DNA of 64,000 nucleotides from NCBI GenBank assembly GCA_034520745.1, contig JAXHNF010000023.1, forward strand, positions 254,735 to 318,734, written 5' to 3'. Positions 38,904 through 49,372 of the stretch are shown here, piece after piece (position 1 is the stretch's first letter; the number at the start of each line of letters is the position of its first letter). The stretch comes from Alkalibacterium sp034520745. Lineage in GTDB: Bacteria; Bacillota; Bacilli; Lactobacillales; Carnobacteriaceae_A. The position numbers and the translations under genes are program-made. A model generated the notes under the pieces. That model was not told the DNA's origin. It saw only the letters and a list, made by a program, of their open reading frames with translations, and made no database searches.

Positions 38904-39783
38904 ATGAAAAATCTTTTCACTAAAATGCGCGACCAACAGTATAGCCGTAAAGAAAAAAGTCGCTTCGAAGTTGCTCTCATCTACTTGATACTTTTCGTCT
39001 ATGTTCGTCATTGTCTCTTATCCGCTCTTTTGGGCATTCGCGATGTCGATGAATACAGCCAGTAATTTGTACAGTGCGTCTTTAAGTCCTGCAGACTGGT
39101 CACTGGATAACTTCAGATGGCTGTTCACAAGTCCCAGAAGTGACTACCTGCTCTGGTACAGAAACACATTGTTCGTTTCAACTGTCGTTACTGTTGTCAC
39201 AACATTAATGGTAAGCTTTGTGGCCTATGCCTTCTCACGTTACCGTTTCAAGGGACGCAAGAACGGCTTGTACGCCTTCCTGCTCCTGCAGATGTTTCCG
39301 GTACTGATGGCGATGGTGGCCCTTTACATCCTGCTGAACATTGTCGGACTGCTGGATAACTTATGGGGACTGATCCTGATTTATATCGGCGGAGGTATTC
39401 CAATGAATGCCTTTCTGGTCAAAGGATACTTTGACACCCTGCCGAAATCGCTGGACGAATCAGCCAAGATGGACGGCGCAGGTCACTTCAGGATCTTCTT
39501 CCAGATCCTGCTGCCTTTGGCTAAGCCAATTTTATCCGTGGTTGCCTTGTTCAACTTCATGACACCGTTCATGGACTTCATCCTTCCGCGGATCGTCCTG
39601 AGAAGTCCTGAGAATTATACATTGGCGCTGGGTCTTTACAACTTCGTTAATGCCCAGTTTTCGAACAACTTCAGCCGCTTTGCTGCGGGTGCGGTGCTTA
39701 TTGCCATACCGATCGCAACAGTCTATCTGATGCTTCAGAAATACCTTATTTCCGGGCTGGCATCGGGTGCAACAAAAGGTTAA
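38904..39783 (+). CDS. malG: Maltodextrin ABC permease MalG (one frameshift)
   Basis: About 293 residues. Starts MKNLFTKMRDQQYSRKEKSR behind AGAGGAGGG. One extra T near 38999 (GTCATG read as GTCTATG) breaks the first helix; then six-helix permease with coupling loop ESAKMDGAGHFRIFFQILLP and the usual end FVNAQFSNNFSRFAAGAV...SGLASGATKG. Forms the channel with MalF. Confidence 0.93.
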
Positions 39784-39800
39784 GTTTATTTACAATTCAA

Positions 39801-39837
39801 TACTCTCCTTGCATCAGTGTGGGGAGAGTACTTTTTT
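39801..39837 (+). terminator. Terminator after malG
   Basis: TACTCTCC / GGAGAGTA with an 14-nt loop and TTTTTT, 18 bp after malG. Confidence 0.8.
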
Positions 39838-39883
39838 GCCCAAAATGACAGCGTTAACAACACATCACAAAGGAGAGTATCAG

Positions 39884-42800
39884 ATGAATAGAAGAACAAA
39901 ACCCTTACTATCCGCATTTTTTGCGGCTGTCTTACTTTTTCAGACGCTGGCGAATGTATTTCCGCTCGTCACATTCGTTCAAGCTGAAGAAGCACGTAAT
40001 CTGCGTGTTCACCTGGAAACAGATTCGGTCGAGAACGATTTATCCCTATGGCTTTGGGGGGATGTTATCACGCCTTCGGATGCCAACGGAAATGCCTGGC
40101 CGAATGGCTCGTTGTTTTCGGAAGACCAGCAGACCGATTTCGGCTATTATCAGGATATTGAGATCAAAGATGATGCCGGTTCGGTGGGCTTTGTCGCTGT
40201 CTACGGCGACCAGGTAAAATACATTGAAGAAAACGTTGAATTCGAGATTCACGAAGAGGTCGATGAAGTGTGGGTAAGAGCAGACGGATCTGTCTACTAC
40301 TATGAACCCGTTGACTTCGAAACACCGACTTTACGTATCCATTATTCAAATGAATCAGTCGACTACGATGACTACGGGGTCTGGTTCTGGGGAGAGGCTC
40401 CAGATGTTCCTCAAGGAGATGACTGGCCAACAGCTGCAGCATCATTTTCAAATGATAAGGTAGGCAAACATGGCGCTTATGTCGATATCCCAGTGAATGA
40501 GGATGCCTCTTCAGTTGTTTCCTTATCGTCAATACCACTGACGGCGAGGACAAAAAAACAGGTGACTTGAGCTTCGCCTCCTTTGATTCGATGGACCAGG
40601 TCTTCGTGACAGATGAAGATCCGAATCAGGCCTTTACAAATCCATTTTATATAACTGATGAAGTAGAAGAAGAAAAACCTGAAGAAACAGAGGGAACAGC
40701 AGAGATTTCAGTTTCCGCTTCAGTTGACCGCTCCTTCAACTACAATGAACATGGACTCCTTGATGTTACGATCGACAATCAATCCGATCTGGCTATCGAC
40801 CGTATTTCTGCGGATGTTTCAGCGATTGGCGGTCCAAGTGACCTGGCTGTTTCACCGGAATTAAACAGAGTGACCCTATCAGTTGACCATACCGTTCAAC
40901 CGGGTACTTATAGTATCCCTGTCAGTGTCTGGGACGAGAACAACGGACGCTACACCACTGAAGCAGAGGTCACGGTAGAAGCCAGAAACAAGGCGGAAGG
41001 CGACCGTGACTGGGACGAAGAAATCATTTACTTCATGCTGACCGACCGTTTCGCTGACGGAGACGAAGCAAACAATAACCCGTACGGTCTGGATTATGCA
41101 AATGCCGACAACCCTCGCGGGACATACCAGGGGGGAGACTTTAAAGGCGTTACTGACAATCTTGATTATTTAGATGAACTCGGCGTCTCAACGATCTGGG
41201 TGACACCGATCGTCGAAAACGTGGCGCATGACGTATCATTTGCTGATGATGAAAACGGCAGTTACTATGCTTACCATGGGTACTGGGCTGAAGACTTTGA
41301 AACGCTCAATCCTCATTTAGGCACATTGGATGAGTTCCACACACTGATCGACGAAGCAGCTGCTCGTGGAATCGACATCATGGTCGATGTGGTTCTCAAT
41401 CATTCTGGCTACGGGACTCACCCGACAGATGGCATGGTAAATCCTCCGGAAGGTTATCCGACCGATGAAGACCGTCAAAGATTTGACGCTATGCTTAGGG
41501 AATCCTCCGGCGGCGGTGATCTGAAATCGGAACTGGCCGGTTTACCGGACTTCGAAACGGAACGACAGGATGTTCGTGAGCAGCTGGTCGACTGGCAGTC
41601 AGCCTGGATCGGAAAATCAACGACGCCAAACGGAAACGCGATTTCAAGTTACCGTGTCGACACAGTGAAACATGTGGAAGACACAACGTGGCAGCACTTT
41701 AAAAACGAACTGGTCGAAAAAGACCCGTCTTTCAAACTGATCGGCGAATCGTGGGGCGCAAGCTACACCGGTGACCACGGCTATCTGAACACCGGCATGA
41801 TGGACAGCCTGCTGGACTTCGGATTCAAAGGGATCGCTACATCATTTACCGGCGGGAACATCAAAGCGGCAAACAATACCCTTATTGAACGTAATGCGGC
41901 AGTCACAAGTGACGCTACCTTGGGACAGTTCCTAGGCAGTCATGATGAAACAGGCTTCCTGCATTCTTTAGATAACGATGAAGGTAAACTTAAACTGGCC
42001 GCTTCTCTGCAGATGACAGCTAAAGGACAGCCCGTCATTTATTACGGAGAAGAACTGGGTCAAAGCGGCGCCAATAACTGGCCGCAGTATGACAACCGCT
42101 ATGACTTAGCCTGGGACCAGGTCGAGAACAATGACATACTCAGCACATTATCAGAAAGTCATCGGATTCAGAAATGACTTCAGTGAACTGCTGTCCCGAG
42201 GATCGAGAAGTGAGTTCCTGACTTCGGCAGATGACGAGTGGATGATGGTCGAGCGTGCACTGAACGACGAATCCGTCTTCATGGCATTCAACGTATCAGA
42301 AGAAGAACAGACCATTTCTGTGGAAGTCGACAGTGAGAATGCTGTCGTGATGGATCACTATGCCGACGTAGAGTACTCAGCTGCTGAAGTGGATGGCAGT
42401 CACGTGATCTCGTTCGTATTGCCTGCGATGGCAGATGGCGGAACGGCGCTGCTTACAATAGACAACGGTGCATTCATTTCTGAAGAAGTAGATACGCCGA
42501 AGAAGAATCATCAGATGAAACGGAAGAAGTAGAAGACGGCTTTTTTCGCCTCCATTTTGCGGCGCTTCCGTCAGATGATATCGAAAATCTGGGACTTTGG
42601 ATCTGGGAGGATGTAAAAGAACCTTCTGAAAACTGGCCGACAGGGGCATTATCCTTTGACCAGGCTGTGGAAACAGACTACGGCTATTACATGGACATTG
42701 AACTGGCCGATGATCCTGAAAAAATCAGTTTCCTGTTCAATACGAAGTCAGGGGCGAACGTATCCGATGATTACACTCTGCGTCTGGTTTCATCAGAAAT

Positions 42801-45711
42801 GAATGAAGCCTGGTTAGACGAAGACTACACGATCTATCCATATGAGCCTTTATCCGAAGAAGATATGATCCGCATCAACTACAGCAGAAACAACGAAGAT
42901 TATGAAAACTGGGGCCTGTGGACCTGGGAAGATGTTCTGAAAGCAACGGACGAACTGGGCATGACAGGTGCACAAGATAGTGACGGTATTGGTGAATACG
43001 GTACATTCTTTTGATTTAGCATTAGCTCCAGATGCCAGTGAAATCGGCTTCTTGTTCGTCTTGAAAGACGGGTCAACTCAAACGACCGATTACCATATTC
43101 TCCGATGTATCAGAACACAGCCAAATCTTTATCCGTGAAGGAGACAATACTATTTACACCAACCCTTATTATGCCAGTGAAGCAGGTATGATCAGAGCTG
43201 AACTGATTTCAGAAACGCAAATAGAAGTGTTCTTCCACTCAACAGAAGGACTTACTGAAGAAGGAATCAGTGAAATGATCGAACTGAAAGATTCTGATGG
43301 GAATGAAGCCCTATTCTCCTCTGCAGTGATCGACAATGAAAAGAATGTCGTTACTTTGGAAGGGGACTTCATGATCCAAAACGGACCTTATACTGTCGTG
43401 TTCGATGAAAATGAAGCTGAGGCACGTATGGGCTGGCGCTTGAAAGATGCGCTCTATGCCTACGACGGCGAGCTGGGCCTTGATCTGCATGAAGACGGGA
43501 CAGCTGACCTCAAGGTATGGTCCCCAAGCGCTGATGCCGTCCGTGTCGTCTTATACGACAAAGACGATCAGTCAGTAGTTGTCAGAGATGACATTGAAAT
43601 GGCAGCCAAAGACTCCGGTGTCTGGGGAATCAGCCTTGATGAAGACACGACCGGATTAAGTGACGTCACAGGCTACTACTATCACTTTGAGATCGAACGT
43701 GATGGAGAAACAGTTCTGGCACTGGATCCTTATGCCCGTTCAATGGCAGCATGGAACAGCAGCGATCCGGATAACTATATCGGCAAGGCTGCCATCGTGA
43801 ATCCAAGTCACATTGGACCCGAACTGGACTACGCTGATATCGACGGCTACGAAAAACGTGAAGATGCGATCATCTATGAGATCCATGTCAGAGACTTTAC
43901 TTCTGACCCTGAAATCGCAGACGAACTGGACAGCCAATTCGGAACGTTCAGTGCCTTTATCGAAAAACTGGATTACATTGAGAGCATGGGTGTCACGCAT
44001 GTTCAAATGCTCCCAGTCATGAGCTATTTCTTCGCGAACGAGTTTGAAAACGACGAAAGAATGCTGGATTATTCTTCAACGAATACAAACTTCAACTGGG
44101 GTTATGATCCACACAGTTACTTCTCATTGACGGGAATGTATTCAGAAAATCCCGAAGACCCGGCAAAACGTATCGAAGAATTCAAAAATCTGATCGATGA
44201 GATTCATGAGCGTGGTATGGGTGTAATTTTAGATGTGGTTTATAACCATACCGCGAGAGAACACATTTTCGAAGATCTGGAACCGAACTATTATCACTTC
44301 ATGGATGCAGACGGCACGTCCCGAACAAGTTTCGGCGGCGGACGTTTAGGCACGACGCACGCCATGTCACGCCGTATTCTCGTCGACTCCATCACGCACT
44401 GGGTCGAAGAATATAAAGTCGACGGTTTCCGTTTCGACATGATGGGTGATCATGATGCGGAAAGTATTCAGATCGCTTATGATGAAGCCAGGGAACTAAA
44501 CCCTAACATCCTGATGATCGGTGAAGGCTGGCGTACATTTGCCGGTGATGAAGGCTACGAAGATGTCCAGCCTGCAGACCAGGACTGGATGCAGGACACT
44601 GAAGCAGTCGGTTCGTTCTCCGATGACATGCGTAATGAACTGAAGTCAGGTTTCGGCAGTGAAGGCGAACCGCGCTTCCTCACAGGCGGCGCCCGTTCGA
44701 TCCAGCGCATTTTCGACAACCTGACAGCGAATCCGCACAACTTTACCGCAGATGATCCAGGCGACGTGGTCCCTTATATAGCGGCACACGATAACTTGAC
44801 CCTGCATGACGTGATCGCTCAGTCCATCCAGAAAGATCCGGCTGAACATGAAGAAGATCCACCAGCGTATTCGTTTAGGTAATCTGATGGTGCTGACGGC
44901 TCAAGGCACACCATTCATTCATGCCGGACAGGAATACGGACGCACCAAACAATTCCGTGATCCGGACTTCATTGAACCGGTCGCTGATGATCGGGTTCCT
45001 TATAAATCAACGTTCATGACTGATGAAAACGGTGAGCCGTTCGAGTATCCATACTTTATTCACGATTCATATGATTCGACGGATGCCATCAACAAATTTG
45101 AGTGGGACAAAGCGACCGACTCAGAAGCTTATCCGATCAACACAACGACGCAAGCCTTTACGAGCGGAATGATCGAGCTGAGAAGAAGCACGGATGCCTT
45201 CAGCAAAGGAACCATGGAAGAGATTGCAGAAATGGTTTCACTGATAGACGTACCGGAAGTCGAATCCGAAGACCTGGTCATCGTTTACCGCGCTGAAGAT
45301 ACTAATGGTGACAGCTACCTTGTTATCGTCAATGCGGACGATAAAGAACGCACCCTGACGCTGGATTCAGATCTGACAGACGGTTATGTTCTCGTTGACG
45401 GCAAGCAGGCCGGCACACGTCCGATCGAAAATCCAAAAGGCGTGACTGTTTCAGAAAACACGGTCACAATGGATGCCTTGACTGCTTCAGTTCTGTTGTT
45501 CACAGACAGAGATATGACAGATAAAGAACCAGACGAAGGTGAAGAAACACCGACAGATGAAAATAAAGCACTCCACGGGATAATGCACCAGGAAGACAAA
45601 AAGGTCATCCAAGAGACTAATGCGCCAGGAAGACAAAAAGATCATCCAAGAAATAATGCATCAAGAAGAAATAAATCGAAGGGTATTTCTTTAAGAGTAA
45701 CATTGAATTGA
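39884..45711 (+). CDS. Giant secreted alpha-amylase-pullulanase fusion (amylopullulanase), eight frameshifts
   Basis: After correcting shifts near 40518, 42147, 42509, 43010, 43097, 44853, 45580 and 45621, one frame of about 1,940 residues spans the whole stretch. Order: signal peptide (1-34, ending FVQA); two CBM41/PUD-type starch-binding domains (LRVHLETDSVENDLSLWLWG; LRIHYSNESVDYDDYGVWFW); alpha-amylase GH13 from about residue 375 (DVVLNHSG, YRVDTVKH, IGESWG, GSHDETG); two more PUD domains near 885 and 1,000; then a type I pullulanase with CBM48-like domain (LKVWSPSADAVRVVLYDKDD), signature FNWGYDPHSY, DVVYNHTA, GFRFDMMGDHD, GEGWRTF, AAHDNLTL. It ends in a basic repeat tail. Cuts both alpha-1,4 and alpha-1,6 bonds outside the cell, feeding MalEFG. 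Confidence 0.88.
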
Positions 45712-45833
45712 TAGCAAGATGAGGATAAAGCGTTTATATACTAGGTTAATGATGTTAATGTTGTTGTAGCGCCGATAATTAGGTGATCTCTCATCTTAGC
45801 TTTGATTTAAATGTAAAAAAGCAACAAGAAACT

Positions 45834-45882
45834 GGCACTCTCCCCGTCTGTGCAGCATGCACTTGAGGAGAGTGCATTTCTG
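45834..45882 (+). terminator. Hairpin between amylopullulanase and pullulanase genes
   Basis: GGCACTCTCC / GGAGAGTGC around a 22-nt loop, followed by ATTTCTGTTT. Its stem closely resembles the one at 39801. Terminator or leader structure. Confidence 0.5.
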
Positions 45883-45977
45883 TTTACAAAGAAGCCGTTT
45901 GAAGGAGCAGAGTGTTGTTCAGGATGCGGCTAAAGTTATCGATACACAGACTTTTATTTTCCAAAGGAGAGGGTAGT

Positions 45978-48367
45978 ATTAATACGCAAGCAAATCAAAC
46001 CACGCACAACTCTATGACCGGCGCAGTGATGATATCAGAAAATGAGATGCACGTCTTTTTCGACTCTGCTGAGTCTTTAAATGAAGAAGAGATAAAACAG
46101 GATCTGGAAATAAGAAATAGTCAGGGAGATAAAAAAGCAGTTGAATCTTTAGCGATAAATAGAAACAAAAATAATGTGGTAATAACAGGCGACTTCGCTA
46201 TGGAAGGTCCCCCCTATACCGTCCGGTTTAAAGACAGTGAACGTTCTGCTTTGACTGGATGGCGGCTCAAGGACAGTCTGTACGCGTATGACGGAGAATT
46301 GGGCGCCCGCCTTCATGAAGACGGGACCGCTACACTAAGCGTCTGGTCTCCCGGTGCAGAGGCTGTCCGGGTCATCCTGTATGATAAAGAGGATCAGACG
46401 CGTATCTTTAATGGCGGTATAGATATGGAAGATACAGGGTCTGGTGTATGGAAAGTTCTCTTGAATAAAAATAACACTAAGCTGGCGGATATGAGAGGGT
46501 ACTTCTATCATTATGAAATCGTAAGAGAGGGCACAACCGTACTGGCTCTCGATCCGTATGCCGGTTCACTGGCAGCTTGGGACAGTACCGATCCGAACAG
46601 TCATATCGCAAAAGCGGCTATCGTGGATCCGGAAACTGTCGGACCCACGCTCGATTATGCCGAGATCGAGGGATACAAAAAACGCGAAGATGCGGTTATT
46701 TATGAAATCCACGTCAGAGACTTTACGTCTGATCCTTCGATCGAAGATGAACTGGAGAGTCAGTTCGGGACATTCAGTGCCTTTATCGAAAAACTGGACT
46801 ATATCAGACGTTTAGGCGTCACACATATCCAGCTGCTGCCGGTCATGAGTTATTACTTCATCAATGAACTTAAAAACGCTGAGCGCCTGCTTCATTATGC
46901 TTCCAATGGTGTGAATTATAACTGGGGGTATGATCCGCAGAGTTACTTTGCCTTGACCGGCATGTATTCTGAAGATCCGCAAGATCCAGAAAAACGTATC
47001 GAAGAGTTTAAAGAGCTGATTGATGCCATACACCAGCGAGGGATGGGCGTCATTTTAGATGTCGTTTATAACCACACCGCCAGAGACATATTTTTGAGGA
47101 CCTGGAGCCGAACTACTATCATTTCATGGATGCAGACGGTACTCCGCGCACAAGTTTCGGCGGGGGACGACTGGGCACCACGCATGCCATGGCGCGCCGC
47201 ATTCTCGTGGATTCCGTCACGCACTGGGTCAAAAAGTACAAAGTCGACGGCTTCCGGTTCGACATGATGGGTGACCACGATGCAGAAAGCATTCAAATCG
47301 CCTTTGACGAAGCGAAAAAGCTGAACTCGAATATATTGATGATCGGGGAGGGCTGGCGCACATTTGTCGGTGATGAAGTTGGCGAAGAAGTCAGGCCTGC
47401 CGATCAGGACTGGATGCAGCATACTGACGGGGTGGCATCATTTTCTGATGATTTCCGGAACGAGCTTAAATCCGGCTTTCAAAATGAAGGAGAAGCGAGT
47501 TTCCTGACCGGAGGCCCGCGCTCGGTTCAGCGGATCTATGATAATCTGACAGCCTGTCCGCATAACTTCACGGCGACAGATCCGGGAGCGGTGGTCCCTT
47601 ATATCGGAGCGCATGACAACCTCACTCTGCATGATGTCATTGCACAGTCCATCCAGAAAGATCCTGAATACCATCAAAAAGAAATACACAGACGAATCCG
47701 TCTGGGGAATCTGATGGTGCTGACGGCTCAGGGGATTCCTTTCCTCCACGCCGGCCAGGAGTATGGACGCACGAAGCAGTTCAGAGATGATCAGTTCACC
47801 CAACGCGTGTCGGAAGAAAAAACGCCGGACCGTTCAGTCTTTATGACGGATATAGAAGGTAAACCGTTTGAATACCCTTATTTTATTCATGATTCCGTGT
47901 ATTCAACGGATGCTGTGAATCTGTTCGACTGGAATAAAGCATTGAATAAAAAAGACTACCCTATCCATACCTTGACGCAGTCCTATACAGCTGGTCTGAT
48001 CAAGTTGAGAAAAAGTTCCGATGCTTTCCGTAAGGGAAAGATGGAAGAGATTGAAAAGAGTGTCTCATTAGTCGAAGCACCGGAAATCAGTGAAAAAGAT
48101 CTGGTCATCGTCTACCGGGCTGAAGATACTAACGGCGACAGCTACGTTGTTATCGTCAATGCCGATGAGAAAGCCCGCATCCTGACGCTGGATCTGGATT
48201 TGACTGACGGTTACGTATTAGTTGACGGCAAACAGGCCGGAATACGTCCGATCGAAAATCCAGAAGGCGTGACTGTTTCAGGGAACACAATCACGCTCGA
48301 TGCCTTGACTGCTTCAGTTTTATTGTTCACAGACAGAGACATGTCTGGCAGCGAGTCAGAAGGCTGA
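45978..48367 (+). CDS. Cytoplasmic type I pullulanase, paralogue of the fusion's C-terminal half (one frameshift)
   Basis: About 797 residues without signal peptide. It aligns by eye along its whole length with the pullulanase half of the upstream fusion (SLYAYDGELGARLHEDGTAT; IYEIHVRDFTSDP; YNWGYDPQSYF; GFRFDMMGDHDAES; GEGWRTFVGDE; VLVDGKQAGIRPIENPEGVT), so a duplication is likely. A missing base near 47088 breaks the frame at HTARD. The best RBS (AAAGGAGAGGG) is followed by ATT at 45978; ATG 46014 is the first ATG in frame and TTG 45912 the longest start. Debranches imported dextrins. Confidence 0.9.
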
Positions 48368-48486
48368 TGAATCAGGAAGTCACCTTTGAGCCGCATATAA
48401 ATCCCGAGTTTAAGATGATAACACGTGAAGAAAACGGTCACATCTCCTTAAAAGACAAATGTATGAGAAGCACTTTTGTTAAATAG
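48367..48486 (+). CDS. Possible 39-aa ORF overlapping the pullulanase stop
   Basis: TGATGA overlap starts a frame MNQEVTFEPHINPEFKMITR to 48486. No ribosome site other than coupling, no family, composition unremarkable. It may equally be untranslated 3' sequence. Confidence 0.25.
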   Translation: MNQEVTFEPHINPEFKMITREENGHISLKDKCMRSTFVK

Positions 48487-48555
48487 GCATTTCGATTAAT
48501 GATACAATGAAAGCAAAGATAAAAATGTATCTAAACTACAGAATGAGGGATCGAT

Positions 48556-48993
48556 ATGGAAAGCAATAAGATGAAAGTATCCACAGTTTGGGAAAATGAC
48601 TTTGTTTTTTCAATGACTAATCCGGATGGCAATCAGCTTAAGATGGACGCCCACATGGAAGCGGGTGGGCAGAAAAAGGGGATTTTGCCGATGCAGGCGC
48701 TCTTAGGCTCGCTCGCGGGATGTATAGGCATGGATTTCAAAGCAATACTGCAGCCGCATATGGATACAGTAAAGAGTATTGAGATCGTCACGGAAGGAAC
48801 TAAAAGAGAAACGCGACCCAAGGATTTTACGGCAATCACGATTCGTTTTGTCCTCACCGGAGACGTCCCGTCAGAAAAAGTATGGCGTGCCATCAAAATC
48901 AGTGCAGAAAAGTATTGCCCGGTCGTACATTCACTGAAACCGGAGATAACCTATCAGCTCTTGTTGAATGGAGAAGAAATACCCGAACAGTAA
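48556..48993 (+). CDS. OsmC/Ohr family protein
   Basis: 145 residues. The OsmC fold shows HMEAGGQKKGILPMQALLGS, LAGCIGMDF with the first reactive Cys (near 57), and KYCPVVHSL with the second (near 125). Known members reduce organic hydroperoxides through this Cys pair; the YhfA-like branch, which this resembles, has unclear substrates. Own RBS (GAGGGAT); monocistronic between two sugar genes. Intact. Confidence 0.85.
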   Translation: MESNKMKVSTVWENDFVFSMTNPDGNQLKMDAHMEAGGQKKGILPMQALLGSLAGCIGMDFKAILQPHMDTVKSIEIVTEGTKRETRPKDFTAITIRFVLTGDVPSEKVWRAIKISAEKYCPVVHSLKPEITYQLLLNGEEIPEQ

Positions 48994-49059
48994 GAATGGC
49001 TGAATCATTCAGTCAGAAAAAGAAAGACGATCGAATGTGAATAATAAGTAAAAAGTAAA

Positions 49060-49098
49060 ACAGGAAGATTCAGTATTGACCGGAACTTCCTGTTTTTG
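49060..49098 (+). terminator. Terminator after OsmC gene
   Basis: ACAGGAAG / CTTCCTGT with an 18-nt loop and TTTTT. The rest of 48994-49372 holds the operator and promoter listed next. Confidence 0.75.
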
Positions 49099-49223
49099 GT
49101 CTGTGATCGATCCTGCTAAATAGTTCCTGCTAAAAGTCAGAGACGCTTTATTGTATGTTAAAATAATAAATCATTAGACTTTTTATATATTCGAGTTTAA
49201 TTCAAAGGGATAAGTGATAAACC

Positions 49224-49278
49224 CGATACCGATAACATTGGGATAAGTATTGAAACAAGCAGCCTCAGTCGATAAAAT
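49224..49278 (+). promoter_or_regulatory. cre/LacI-type operator and promoter of the second alpha-glucosidase gene
   Basis: CGATACCGATAACA (49224-49237; one base off the cre consensus), 12 bp, TTGAAA (49250-49255), 17 bp, TAAAAT (49273-49278). Same spacing as at malE. Confidence 0.7.
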
Positions 49279-49372
49279 AAGGGATGCTTCTTAAAATGAA
49301 AAAGGGTATCAAAACAAGTAAATCCGTACGATAACGATTAAGAATGATCACATAGGGAGAGTGTACGAACCA

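Noticed and set aside
36111..39783. Programmed frameshifting in malEFG
   Set aside because: Break contexts differ, lack slippery heptamers with structures, and similar breaks occur in unrelated genes.
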